Positions 41,151-50,010 of a stretch of DNA of 53,284 nt are shown here, in pieces. The notes below the pieces were generated by a model that worked only from the letters and a program-made list of their open reading frames with translations, was not told where the DNA came from and searched no databases. This stretch comes from Armatimonadota bacterium (GTDB taxonomy: Bacteria > Armatimonadota > Zipacnadia > UBA1398 > JAKPQA01). Position numbers and translations under genes: made by a program. Each line of letters opens with the position of its first letter. The stretch's first letter is position 1. The DNA lies in NCBI GenBank assembly GCA_029547025.1, contig JAKPQA010000350.1, forward strand, positions 1 through 53,284, given 5' to 3'.

Positions 41151-42514
41151 TGTGCCTCAGTCCCACACCAACCAAGCAAGCCCGCCAAAGCCTCAGCATG
41201 GCGGCCGGCCGCCCCCGCGTTGTCCGCCAGAAATGCCGGTGCCCGCTCCGCAATCCGGGCGCGCTCGTCCGGTGACCGGAGCAAGCGGCAGCAGACCTCG
41301 GCCAGGTCGCCCGACGACGCCACCTCGAAAGCCAAGCCGGCCTCGAGCGCCGACCGAGCCGCCTCTCGGAAGTTCTCCATGTGAGGTCCGAACACGACCG
41401 GCACGGCGAATCCAAGAGGCTGAAGCAGGTTTCCTCCGCCCAGAGGCACCAGACTCCGGCCGATGAAGGCAACGGCGCTCAACGCGTACAGAGTGGCCAG
41501 CTCCCCGAAGGTGTCGAGCACGACAATGCGATCGTTGTCGCCGTCGGCGGGGAGCTGTGACCTCAAGATCGTGCGGAATCCGTGCTGCTCTGCCGCCCGA
41601 ACGCAGTCGGGAACGCGCTCGAGGTGCCGCGGTGCCATAATGAGGCGCGCGCGCGTTTCCTCGGCCCGGATGACGGCGAAAGCGTCCAGTAACGCCTCGT
41701 TCTCCTCCGGCGCGGTCGATCCGAACACCAGCACAAGGTCGCGTTCGTCGAACCCGAGCCTTCCTCGCAGCTCCCGGCACTGGTCCTCGGACACGTCGGG
41801 CCTTGCCTCATCGAACTTCAGGTTGCCCAGCACCTGCACGCGCCCGGGCCGTGCGCCCAGATCGAGGAAACGTTGGGCGCACAGGGGGGACTGGGCGGCC
41901 ACAAGATCCACGTTGGAGAGCACCCAGCGGTAGAGCCACCTGAAGCGCAGGAATCGGCCGAAGGCTCGGTCGGAGATCCGTGCGTTGGCGATCATGGTGC
42001 GGATCCCCCGCTCTCGAGCCGCGGCCAGTAGGTTGGGCCACAGCTCAGTCTCCATGATCACGAGAGCATCCGGAGAGACGGCGTCCAGGGTGCGCTCGAC
42101 GCACCAGGGCAGGTCGTAGGGCAGGTAGAAGAAGGCACAGGCGAATGGCAAGCGCGACTGGGCCATCTCACGCCCGCTAGGGGTCGTGCTCGAGACCACG
42201 ATCCTCACCGAGGAGTCAATCGACTGGATGGCGGCGGCCAAAGCCTGGGCGGGAACGGCCTCTCCGACCGACACGGCATGAATCCACACCATCCGGTCAC
42301 CCGGCGACCGGCGGCAGGCCGCAACCACGCTCTCTGGAAGCCAGCCGAGACGTTCTCTGAGGCCGACGGTCGGCTTGCCTCCCAGCGTGATCCGGTGGGC
42401 GAAGAAGCCACAGAGGGCGGGCGCGAGCGCAGCCAGCCCGAGCCGGTACCACCACTGCGCGCCACCCACGCGCTGCGGATGCTCCGCGCTGCCACTGGAG
42501 CTGTCTGCCGTCAT
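41147..42514 (-). CDS. waaA: 3-deoxy-D-manno-octulosonic acid transferase
   Basis: A 455-residue GT30 enzyme that adds Kdo to lipid IVA on the cytoplasmic face. It has an N-terminal membrane anchor ('LGLAALAPALCGFFAHRITL'), 'VWIHAVSVGEAVPAQALAA' with the catalytic Glu, 'ALVIMETELWPNLLAAARER', 'VQVLGNLKFDEARPD', and the donor site 'LVFGSTAPEENEALLDAF' to 'GRSLVPLGGGNLLQPLGFAV'. Length and motif order are canonical (family about 420-440 residues). The ATG at 42514 overlaps the msbA stop (ATGA); the ORF opening at 42568 lies inside msbA. Confidence 0.96.
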   Translation of the reverse strand: MTADSSSGSAEHPQRVGGAQWWYRLGLAALAPALCGFFAHRITLGGKPTVGLRERLGWLPESVVAACRRSPGDRMVWIHAVSVGEAVPAQALAAAIQSIDSSVRIVVSSTTPSGREMAQSRLPFACAFFYLPYDLPWCVERTLDAVSPDALVIMETELWPNLLAAARERGIRTMIANARISDRAFGRFLRFRWLYRWVLSNVDLVAAQSPLCAQRFLDLGARPGRVQVLGNLKFDEARPDVSEDQCRELRGRLGFDERDLVLVFGSTAPEENEALLDAFAVIRAEETRARLIMAPRHLERVPDCVRAAEQHGFRTILRSQLPADGDNDRIVVLDTFGELATLYALSAVAFIGRSLVPLGGGNLLQPLGFAVPVVFGPHMENFREAARSALEAGLAFEVASSGDLAEVCCRLLRSPDERARIAERAPAFLADNAGAAGRHAEALAGLLGWCGTEAQ

Positions 42515-44358
42515 GGTTGCATCGAGCCGGGCGACGGGACCCGGCGGTCTCCAGACTGGATGCGCCACAGCGCCGCATACTGCCCGTCGCCCGCCAGAAG
42601 GCTCTCGTGTGTGCCCCGCTCCACGATCCGCCCCTGGTCCAGCACCAGGATCTCGTCGGCTCCCGAGATGGTCGACAGCCGGTGGGCGATGACCAGAGTC
42701 GTTCGGTCCGCCATTAGTACCTCGAGTGCCGCTTGGACGACCGCCTCCGATTCGGAATCGAGGGAAGAGGTTGCCTCGTCGAGGATGAGGATCCGCGGGT
42801 CGCGTAGAAGGGCCCGGGCAATGGCCACACGCTGGCGCTGACCGCCGCTGAGCGTGACCCCCCGCTCTCCCACCGGCGTGTCGTACCCCTGGGGCAGCAC
42901 GCGAATGAACTCGTCGGCATGGGCGGACCTCGCGGCCTCGAGCATCTCTGCCTCCGACGCCTCGGGCCGCCCGACGAGGATGTTCTCACGGATCGTGCCG
43001 GAGAACAGGTACGTGTCCTGCAGGACGACGCCAATCTGAGACCGCAGGGATGCACGCGTCACTCGCCGGATGTCGTGGCCGTTCACGACGATGCGCCCCT
43101 CGGTGACCTCGTAGAGGCGCGGCAAGAGGTTGGCGATCGTGGACTTGCCGGCGCCGCTGGGGCCGACGACAGCCACCCGCCGACCTGGTGGCACCTCGAA
43201 ACTGATGCCGTCGAGTATGGGCTCGCCGGGCGAGTAGGCGAAGCGCACCTCCTCGAACGCCACGTGCCCGGGGCCCTGGGGCAGCTCGACCGCATCCGGC
43301 GGATCCGGCTCCTCGGGGGGCGTGTCCAGCAGTTCGAACGCCCGCTCGCATATGGCGCTCGCTTGCTGGAGCATGGCCGCGCCCCGCCCGGCCTTGTTGA
43401 GTGCGGTGGCGACGCGCTGTATCAGCAGAGCTAGCGGGACCAGTTCGCTCAGAAGCAGGCGCCCCGCGGAGATCTCGATCATGCCGGTCATGACCACCGA
43501 CACAAACCCGGCGATACCGACGTACTCGCCGAGCGGCCGAAAGATGCTGCTCACGCGCGCCGCGCGGAGGCCACGCTGATACAGCCCCTGGTTCTCCCTC
43601 AGGAACCTCTCGGCCTCACGACGCTCCATGCCGAAGCACTTCACCACTCGAACGCCCGACACGGACTCCTGCAGCACCGACTGCAGGTCGCCGACCTTGG
43701 CCTGAATCTCCGCGACGATGCGCCGCATCCGCCGACCCAACTGCCACATCAGTGCTGCGATGACCGGCACGACGAGTAGGGCCACCGCCGAGACACGCCA
43801 GCTCAGCATGAACATGCCGACGAGCCCCGCCGCCACCGCTACCGGCGCGGCCACCAATGATGGGACATCCACCGACAGCGCCGTCTGCAGAACGTAAGTG
43901 TCGTTCACCAGGCGCGACATCAGCTCGCCCGAACGCGCCCGGTCGTAGTAGGCCAGTGGGAGCGTATGTAGGCGGTGGAACATGGCAGTCCGCAGATCGC
44001 GAACCGCCTTCAGGGCGACGGTGCTTGACAGGAAGATCTGGCCGAACTCCGCCGCGGCCAACAGCAGGCCCACCGCGAGGATCGTGAGCGCGGCCGACCG
44101 CATCCCGTGGAGGGACTCACCCACGCCACGGCCGGTGACGAGCCCCACATCGAGAATCGTCTTCGACAGGTACACGACGGTCATCTGGAGCCCGGCGGCA
44201 AGACCGATGCTGATGACCGCAGCGACGAGAACGTGTCGGTACGGCCGTACGTACTGATAGAACCGGCCAAGCGCGTCCCGACTGAGCCGATCAGCCGCGC
44301 GAGTCGAACCGCCTTGGGTGGCCACGAAGTCCTGCGCCGCGGCCATCTGCCGGGACAT
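42511..44358 (-). CDS. msbA: MsbA-type lipid A exporter (ABC transporter, fused TMD-NBD)
   Basis: A 615-residue half-transporter acting as a dimer to flip lipid A-core across the inner membrane. Six membrane segments lie in residues about 35-340. The nucleotide-binding domain has Walker A 'VVGPSGAGKSTIANLLP', Q-loop 'GVVLQDTYLFSGTI', signature 'LSGGQRQRVAIARALL', Walker B 'RILILDEATSSLDSE' and the switch His in 'LVIAHRLSTI'. The family cannot be separated from other exporters by motifs alone; position between lpxB and waaA makes MsbA by far the best call. The ATG at 44358 has GGAGACGG 8 bases upstream and lies 2 bases after the lpxB stop. Confidence 0.93.
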   Translation of the reverse strand: MSRQMAAAQDFVATQGGSTRAADRLSRDALGRFYQYVRPYRHVLVAAVISIGLAAGLQMTVVYLSKTILDVGLVTGRGVGESLHGMRSAALTILAVGLLLAAAEFGQIFLSSTVALKAVRDLRTAMFHRLHTLPLAYYDRARSGELMSRLVNDTYVLQTALSVDVPSLVAAPVAVAAGLVGMFMLSWRVSAVALLVVPVIAALMWQLGRRMRRIVAEIQAKVGDLQSVLQESVSGVRVVKCFGMERREAERFLRENQGLYQRGLRAARVSSIFRPLGEYVGIAGFVSVVMTGMIEISAGRLLLSELVPLALLIQRVATALNKAGRGAAMLQQASAICERAFELLDTPPEEPDPPDAVELPQGPGHVAFEEVRFAYSPGEPILDGISFEVPPGRRVAVVGPSGAGKSTIANLLPRLYEVTEGRIVVNGHDIRRVTRASLRSQIGVVLQDTYLFSGTIRENILVGRPEASEAEMLEAARSAHADEFIRVLPQGYDTPVGERGVTLSGGQRQRVAIARALLRDPRILILDEATSSLDSESEAVVQAALEVLMADRTTLVIAHRLSTISGADEILVLDQGRIVERGTHESLLAGDGQYAALWRIQSGDRRVPSPGSMQP

Positions 44359-44360
44359 GG

Positions 44361-45614
44361 CTACCGTCTCCAGGGATCTGCTACGGATGCTTGGCGAGAC
44401 CGGGCGTTGCCCGCAGTCCTCGCTCGCTGGGCCTGATCGAGCATCGCCTCGACAAGATCGGCCACGGCTCGGCTCGCGCCGGGCTGTCCGAGCTGGGCGG
44501 CGAGGCCGGCATAGTCCGATCGGACGGCCTCGCGTCGAGCCGGATCATCGTAGAGGGCCAGAACCTCGCGCGCAAGGTCGGGGGGGCGCCCTTGCGCACC
44601 GTACCGCTCCGGCACCACCTCGCGGTCGGCCAGAATGTTCGGGATCGCAATGTACTTCACCCGGCGTGCCGCATGGAGATGCCACTGAAGCGCCGCCACG
44701 GGTGAGGCCGCATAGGTGACCACCATGGGCAGCCCGGCCAAAGCCGCCTCCAGTGTGATGGTCCCGGATTTCACCAAGCCAACGTCCGACGCACGCAGCA
44801 GGTCGGCGGTGCTCTCGACGAAGCGCGCCTCCGGCAACAGCTTCGACGCCGCCCTCTGGAGCGGGACCCGATCACTCCCCGGAGCGTGGGACACCAGTGG
44901 AACGAGCTCCGGCCTCTGTCCCCTCGCCAGCGCGGCCGCGCGGAGCATCAAGGGCAGGATGTGCCGGATCTCATGCCCCCGGCTCCCGGGGAGGATCGCC
45001 AACCCTCTCTCATCGCCCCCCAGACCGACTCGGTGGCGCGCCTCCTCTCGGCTCGGCTGGCTCTCCACACCGTCGAGCAACGGGTGCCCGACGAAAGTCG
45101 CATGGGCGCCCGCCCGGGTCAGAAGCCCGGCCGACCACGGGAATGGCGTGGCTACGTGGTCGGTCCAGCGGGCCACGCGCTCCGTCACCCGCAGCATGTC
45201 TCGCGCCCAACAACCCGGCGGGATGTAGTACAGCACCGGGACTCCCACCGACTTGGCCGTGACGGCCAGCCGGAGGTTGAAGACGCCGTAGTCCACAAGC
45301 ACCACCAAGTCTGGGGGTGTCGTGTGCAGGATCTGGCGCAGCGCGGCGAGGATGCGGTGCATGCGCGGTACGAGGCGAAGGCTCTCGAGCACCCCAATGG
45401 CCGAGCACCCACGGTTGTCATGGGAGAGCACGACTCCGGCGCTGGCCATGCGGGGGCCGCCGAAGCCAAACAAGTAGATGTCGCTGCGACGCCGTTTGAG
45501 CTCCGCCGCGACCCGCGCCGCATGCACGTCGCCCGATGGATCCCCCACCGAGAACAGCACGCGATAGGGGGGAGGAGCCAGATCGGGTCCAGCCGCCCCC
45601 GAGAAGTCACTCAT
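44361..45614 (-). CDS. lpxB: lipid-A-disaccharide synthase, divergent
   Basis: A 417-residue GT19 enzyme joining UDP-diacylglucosamine and lipid X. 'LFSVGDPSGDVHAARVAAEL' is the family's GE-PSGD-hgA block, 'GFGGPRMASAGVVL' the G-GGp-M block, 'LAILPGSRGHEIRHILPLML' the LPGSR-EI motif, and 'VGLVKSGTITLEAALAGLPM' the SGT-TLE motif. The usual 'SPQVWAWR' is changed to 'IPPGCWARDMLRV', and the first Glu of GEPSGD is Asp, so this is a divergent member, but the remaining motifs and operon position support the call. The ATG at 45614 has GGGGG about 7 bases upstream. Confidence 0.92.
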   Translation of the reverse strand: MSDFSGAAGPDLAPPPYRVLFSVGDPSGDVHAARVAAELKRRRSDIYLFGFGGPRMASAGVVLSHDNRGCSAIGVLESLRLVPRMHRILAALRQILHTTPPDLVVLVDYGVFNLRLAVTAKSVGVPVLYYIPPGCWARDMLRVTERVARWTDHVATPFPWSAGLLTRAGAHATFVGHPLLDGVESQPSREEARHRVGLGGDERGLAILPGSRGHEIRHILPLMLRAAALARGQRPELVPLVSHAPGSDRVPLQRAASKLLPEARFVESTADLLRASDVGLVKSGTITLEAALAGLPMVVTYAASPVAALQWHLHAARRVKYIAIPNILADREVVPERYGAQGRPPDLAREVLALYDDPARREAVRSDYAGLAAQLGQPGASRAVADLVEAMLDQAQRARTAGNARSRQASVADPWRR

Positions 45615-45659
45615 ACTGAGCCCCCGGACGCCGGCCGGAGGACGCGCGATCCGGTCGGG

Positions 45660-46463
45660 CTATCGGGCGTGGTCGAGCCCGCGTCCCAGCCGCCCATCTC
45701 TCTGCTGCTTGAGGAAGCCCACCAGATACTCGACTTCGGCCGAGGGAGGCACATCGAGCTCCACGCGCTCGATCGCCTGCGTGGTGTTCAGTGCCGACCG
45801 GAAGAGTAGCTTGTAGGCGGCCTTGAGGGCGTTCCTCGACTCCGAAGGGACCCCCGCGCGGCGTAAGCCGGTGACGTTCAGGCCCACCACTCGGGCCGTG
45901 CGCTTGTCCCGGCCGTCCACGATCATGAACGGCGGAACATCCTGCACCACTTTCGTGTACCCGCCCAGCATGGCCAGCTTACCCACTCGGCAGAACTGGT
46001 GCACACCCGACATCGCACCGAAGAAGGCATGGTCCTCCACCGTCACGTGGCCCGCCATGCCCGCATGGCTGGTCAGCACCACATGGTTCCCGACCCGGCA
46101 GTCGTGAGCGATGTGCACATACGCCATGATCATGTTGTGGTCGCCGATCTGCGTGACAGCGCCCTCGCCGAGCCCCCGGTGCAGCGTGCAATGCTCGCGG
46201 ATGATATTGTGCTTGCCGATGACCAACTGCGACCGCTCGCCGCGATAGCCCGTCGACTGCGGCTCGCCACCCAGGACCGAACCCGGATGGACCTCAGTAC
46301 CCTCGCCGATCCGCGTCCCAGCGCGGACCACGACATGCGACAGGAGCCGGACGCCTCGGTCCAGCACCACGTCGCCCTCGACTACGCAGAACGGGCCGAT
46401 CTCGACATCTTCGGCGATACATGCCTTCGGGTCGACGACCGCCCGGGGATCGATCCGGCTCAT
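45660..46463 (-). CDS. lpxA: UDP-N-acetylglucosamine acyltransferase
   Basis: A 267-residue left-handed beta-helix enzyme, first step of lipid A synthesis: 3-O-acylation of UDP-GlcNAc in the cytoplasm. Hexapeptide repeats fill residues 1-190. The catalytic His is His120 in '[18 protein letters not shown]' (His125 of E. coli). '[16 protein letters not shown]' corresponds to the conserved GG-PQD-KY block, and '[20 protein letters not shown]' is typical of LpxA. A helical C-terminus follows ('[18 protein letters not shown]'). The ATG at 46463 overlaps the fabZ stop (ATGA) and follows GGAGAGG. Confidence 0.97.
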   Translation of the reverse strand: MSRIDPRAVVDPKACIAEDVEIGPFCVVEGDVVLDRGVRLLSHVVVRAGTRIGEGTEVHPGSVLGGEPQSTGYRGERSQLVIGKHNIIREHCTLHRGLGEGAVTQIGDHNMIMAYVHIAHDCRVGNHVVLTSHAGMAGHVTVEDHAFFGAMSGVHQFCRVGKLAMLGGYTKVVQDVPPFMIVDGRDKRTARVVGLNVTGLRRAGVPSESRNALKAAYKLLFRSALNTTQAIERVELDVPPSAEVEYLVGFLKQQRDGRLGRGLDHAR

Positions 46464-46954
46464 GTTGCCTCTCCGTCTTCGAAGGGATACCCCGGCGGCG
46501 CGAGAGCGTACATGATCTCACCCTCGCAAGCGACTTCGCCGTCTACCCGGGCATAGCCAATCACTTTTCCCACGTGACCGCGCTGGCGAACCATCTGAGT
46601 CTCAATCAGCAGCTGGTCGCCGGGCACCACCGGCTTCCGAAACCGCACGTTATCGATCCCTGTGAACATGGCGAGGCGCTCCGCGTAGCCCGGCAGGCTC
46701 TTCACCATGAAGATCGCCACCTGGGCCATCGCCTCCAGTATCAGCACACCGGGCATGATCGGCTGGCCCGGGAAATGGCCTGTGAAGAATGGCTCATTCA
46801 CCGTGACGTTCTTCAGCCCGACGGCGCGTTTCCCCGGCTCCACCTCCAGGATCCGGTCCACCATCAGGAACGGGTACCGATGGGGCAAGCTCCCCATGAT
46901 ACCCACGGTGTTCAGCGAGAGGACTGCTGGGGGCCCGTCGCCCTGTCCCTCCAT
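46460..46954 (-). CDS. fabZ: 3-hydroxyacyl-ACP dehydratase
   Basis: A 164-residue hot-dog-fold dehydratase of fatty acid elongation that competes with LpxA for 3-hydroxyacyl-ACP. '[20 protein letters not shown]' and '[20 protein letters not shown]' are canonical; the catalytic pair is His60 (in GHFPG) and Glu74 (in LILEAMAQ). The ATG at 46954 has GGGAGAGG immediately upstream. A TTG at 46996 would give 14 more residues and overlap the lpxC stop by 8 bases, so the start is not certain. lpxC-fabZ-lpxA is a common order and balances fatty acid and lipid A synthesis. Confidence 0.96.
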   Translation of the reverse strand: MEGQGDGPPAVLSLNTVGIMGSLPHRYPFLMVDRILEVEPGKRAVGLKNVTVNEPFFTGHFPGQPIMPGVLILEAMAQVAIFMVKSLPGYAERLAMFTGIDNVRFRKPVVPGDQLLIETQMVRQRGHVGKVIGYARVDGEVACEGEIMYALAPPGYPFEDGEAT

Positions 46955-46988
46955 CGCCTCTCCCGCGGATGCCGCAGGTTGGGCTGAC

Positions 46989-47864
46989 TCACTCAACCAG
47001 GCTCACCGTCCCTTGTATCTCCCGCACGAGAGCGCGGTTCAGCGCATGTCCACCCATCATGGTGATTACACACGCATGCAGGCGAGCCCCCAGTAAAGCG
47101 AGGTCGCCCACCAGGTCGAGGGCCTTATGCCGCCCGACCTCATCGGGCCATCGAGGAGGCACACCAAAGTCGTCCTCGAGGACAACCAGCACGTTGTCTT
47201 CGGACGCCCCCAGCGCCAGTCCTGCCCCCTTGAGGGCGTTCCACTCGTCGATGAACCCGGGCGTCCGCGCCGCCGCCAACTCCGACCGGAACGACTCCGG
47301 GTCCAGTACCAGGTCCACCGCCGAGCGCCCGACGGGGGGACGAAAGTCGGTGCCCACCGACAGTCTGAGCCCTTCGCCGGGCACGGCCATGGCGTGGCTT
47401 GAGCCCGCGGCAACGTACACGGGCCGGTCCAGCCTCAGCTCCCGGCGCGGTGCCGCGCTCTCCTCCACACCCACCTCGCTGATCGCATCCACCAAAGGCT
47501 GACACGACCCGTCCAGTGCGGGAGGTTCGCCACCCGTTACCACCACGAACGCGTTGTCGATCCCCATGCCATAGAGTGCGGCCAGGAAGTGCTCCACCAT
47601 GTCGACACGGTGGCCGTCCTGGATCAGGGATGTGCTCCGAGGGCTCTCCCCGGCATGAGCCAGGCTGGCTGGGATGTCGACCCACTGCGCCCCACGCCCC
47701 GGCACCCGGAACACGACGCCGGTCCCCGGCGGAGCGGGCAGCACTTCCGCCGCCGCGTCCACACCCGAGTGCAGCGCCACACCGGTCAGACGCACCGGTC
47801 CGCGCAGTGTTCGTTGGCACGCCAAGGCTCGAGCCCACCATCCTCTGCCCCCCCCGACAAGCAT
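46989..47864 (-). CDS. lpxC: UDP-3-O-acyl-N-acetylglucosamine deacetylase
   Basis: A 291-residue zinc enzyme making the committed step of lipid A synthesis. It opens with '[18 protein letters not shown]'. Zinc ligands are His92 ('[18 protein letters not shown]', Glu91 beside it), His246 and Asp250 ('[19 protein letters not shown]'). The catalytic His273 is in '[10 protein letters not shown]'. Length fits the family (about 300). The ATG at 47864 is closest to the usual N-terminus, but it has no clear ribosome site; GTG 47942 or a downstream TTG are possible. It is the first gene of the envelope operon. Confidence 0.95.
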   Translation of the reverse strand: MLVGGGRGWWARALACQRTLRGPVRLTGVALHSGVDAAAEVLPAPPGTGVVFRVPGRGAQWVDIPASLAHAGESPRSTSLIQDGHRVDMVEHFLAALYGMGIDNAFVVVTGGEPPALDGSCQPLVDAISEVGVEESAAPRRELRLDRPVYVAAGSSHAMAVPGEGLRLSVGTDFRPPVGRSAVDLVLDPESFRSELAAARTPGFIDEWNALKGAGLALGASEDNVLVVLEDDFGVPPRWPDEVGRHKALDLVGDLALLGARLHACVITMMGGHALNRALVREIQGTVSLVE

Positions 47865-47995
47865 GGCAAGACTCGCGACGCGCAGACGGGGAGTGAGGTC
47901 TGCCTCGGGGACGGGCCATCGGCGCTGCGTCACCGGAGGCACCAGCGGATTCGGCGGCGACGGAGTTCAACCCCGGGGCTGTCGAGAGCGGCCGG

Positions 47996-48024
47996 AGTAT
48001 AACACAACCTCCTGGCAACGCCAA
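47996..48024 (-). promoter_or_regulatory. sigma-70-like promoter of the lpxC envelope operon
   Basis: On the minus strand TTGGCG (48024-48019) and TATACT (48001-47996) are exactly 17 bases apart; they match four and five of six consensus bases. It lies in the gap between divergent lpxC and the O-antigen ligase-like gene and would give a leader of about 125 bases to the ATG at 47864. Confidence 0.65.
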
Positions 48025-48054
48025 CGCAACCGGACGCACCTGTCGGCGGCACTC

Positions 48055-49944
48055 ATGGCGCAGGTTGGCCTCGGCGCTGGACCGAACGTGCCCCCGATGG
48101 GCAACCCTCTGGCCGAGCAAGTCGATGGCTCGACTCTCTCGCGTGTCGAGCTGGCGGTGATCGCTGCCGCGTGTGTTTCCGTCCATGCGGCAGTCCTGCC
48201 TGGGCCGCTCGCGCGGGCGGTTCCCCTCCTGATCGTGTTGCCGGCCCTAGCCGTGTGGGCCATACCTCGGGCATGCGGCGCACCCGGGGCCAGGCAGTTC
48301 GATCGGCCAGCTCTCATCGCGGCCGTCTGGCTGGTCTGGTGCGCCGTCTGTGTGCTGGCGGCCGGAGACAGGCACCTCGCCGTCCACCGCGTGATCGGGC
48401 ACGGAGTCGCCGCCTGCGCCTGGTTCGTCGCCGGGCGCTCCAGCCAAACGGCTGCGAAGCAGATCGCCAGTCTGCTGGCCCTGTCGGGAGCCGCGGCGGC
48501 GGCCCTCGGGTTGGCCCTGTGGGCTCTTGGCGTCACGCCGGGCCAGTTCTGCTACACGCTGCGCGACCAGAACACACTGGGTGCACACCTGGCTCTGGTG
48601 ACACCCTTGGCCGTCTGGCGGGCATGGCGCGACGGGCCCCGCAGGTGGCTGCACAGGGCGGCGGGGTTGCTGTGCCTGGGCGGCACCCTAGCCACGGGCT
48701 CGCGCGGGGCAGCCCTGGCGATCACACTGGCAGCGGCTTCGGCCTGGGCGCTCGTCGGCGGCACGGCTCCCCCGGACCGACTGGCCCGGCTCCGCTCCGT
48801 GCTGGCCGCCCTCGCCGTGCTCCTGGTGCCCGCTCTGGCCCTTGCGGCCGTCTCTGACCCGGCCCAGTCCAGCTCGATGCCACACCGGCTGTTCATGTGG
48901 GCGACCTGCGCCCGCATAGCCCAGGAGTCCCCGGCATTCGGTGCCGGGCCCGGCAACTTCCAGCTCGCGTACCTCTCCCACAGGCCTCCTGACTCCCGCG
49001 AGTCCTACGCGCTGGCGATACCCGCCGACGCCCACAACGACGCGATGGATGCCCTGGCCGAGACGGGCGTCCCCGGGCTCATTCTTGCCATCGCCCTGGT
49101 CGGCACATGCCTCATGCCGGCGATCCGCCGGAGCGCCCTCGAGGGGCGCGGGCTGGCCGTCGCGGTCTCGGCCGCCCTCATTGGCTGGTGCGCCAACGGC
49201 CTCCTCAACAGCTCGCTCGCCAACCCGGCCACTGAGCCGGCGTGCCTGCTAATACTTGGCCTCGCCGTATCCGCTTCATCGGAGCGTCGACCGTGGGCCG
49301 TGCCCCGCCCATTGGCCTGGTTCGCCCCGTTTCTGGTGCTGCTGCCGCTGTCCTTGGCCGGCCAGCGAGTCATCCGCACCGTGTGGGCATGGTCCGTCGT
49401 GTCTCAGATCGGGCTGGCATCCGAGCAGAGGGCCATACTCAGAGAAGGCGGCGAGCCCCCGTTGTCCCGCGGCTCCGCTGGACCCGGTGCCGCCGCGGCG
49501 CTCCGCCGAGCCATCCGCATCGACCCAGCCTACAATGCTCTGTGGCAGCTCCTCGCGGCGGTCACCGCGGCCTCCGAACCCGGCGTGGCCCGGGCCGCGC
49601 TCCTGCGCTCTATCGAGCTCGTGCCCTCCTACGCCGGCTCACACCATGCCCTCGGCTTGCTGCTGGCCGCCGAGGGCCACGCCGTGCGCGCACGGGAGGA
49701 GCTCCGCACCGCCGTGAGGCTCGATCCATACAACCCGGACTACCGCATCGACCTGGCTGAGCAATTGGGGCCCGACCAGCGGTTTGCGGCACTCCGGAAC
49801 CTGGCCAGAGCCGCCCAGCTCCTACTGATGACGCAGGAGGTCGTTACGGCCCGGTTCGGCCCGGCCAGCCGCGAGGCCGAGGCAGTAAACGAGGGCTTCG
49901 AGCGCGTCAACCGCGTGCGCAGGCAGGTCATGGGGGGCCGCTAG
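48055..49944 (+). CDS. O-antigen ligase/polymerase-like (Wzy_C) membrane protein with TPRs
   Basis: A 629-residue inner-membrane protein. About twelve hydrophobic segments span residues about 25-455. The Wzy_C region has 'GGTLATGSRGAALAITLA', 'HRLFMWATCARIAQESPAFG' with 'GAGPGNFQLAYLS', and 'DAHNDAMDALAETGVPGLIL', the classic H-N...E-G-G motif of O-antigen ligases and polymerases. The C-terminus (about 480-600) has TPR-like repeats ('ALLRSIELVPSYAGSHHALG'), as in ligase-like proteins of pilin glycosylation. It probably joins a lipid-linked glycan to lipid A or to a protein on the periplasmic side. The start is uncertain: ATG 48055 or 48097, with no clear ribosome site. Confidence 0.88.
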   Translation: MAQVGLGAGPNVPPMGNPLAEQVDGSTLSRVELAVIAAACVSVHAAVLPGPLARAVPLLIVLPALAVWAIPRACGAPGARQFDRPALIAAVWLVWCAVCVLAAGDRHLAVHRVIGHGVAACAWFVAGRSSQTAAKQIASLLALSGAAAAALGLALWALGVTPGQFCYTLRDQNTLGAHLALVTPLAVWRAWRDGPRRWLHRAAGLLCLGGTLATGSRGAALAITLAAASAWALVGGTAPPDRLARLRSVLAALAVLLVPALALAAVSDPAQSSSMPHRLFMWATCARIAQESPAFGAGPGNFQLAYLSHRPPDSRESYALAIPADAHNDAMDALAETGVPGLILAIALVGTCLMPAIRRSALEGRGLAVAVSAALIGWCANGLLNSSLANPATEPACLLILGLAVSASSERRPWAVPRPLAWFAPFLVLLPLSLAGQRVIRTVWAWSVVSQIGLASEQRAILREGGEPPLSRGSAGPGAAAALRRAIRIDPAYNALWQLLAAVTAASEPGVARAALLRSIELVPSYAGSHHALGLLLAAEGHAVRAREELRTAVRLDPYNPDYRIDLAEQLGPDQRFAALRNLARAAQLLLMTQEVVTARFGPASREAEAVNEGFERVNRVRRQVMGGR

Positions 49945-49950
49945 ACCCTG

Positions 49951-49959
49951 TGCTATAAT
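49951..49959 (+). promoter_or_regulatory. extended -10 promoter upstream of the TIM-barrel pair
   Basis: TGCTATAAT is a perfect extended -10 element (TGn plus consensus TATAAT). It lies 7 bases after the preceding stop and about 50 bases before the TTG start at 50011. No convincing -35 is seen, which an extended -10 can compensate. Confidence 0.7.
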
Positions 49960-50010
49960 GCCGCCCGTTCGTCTTACCGCCTCCGTCCGCACTCACGGGA
50001 GGGACCCCGA

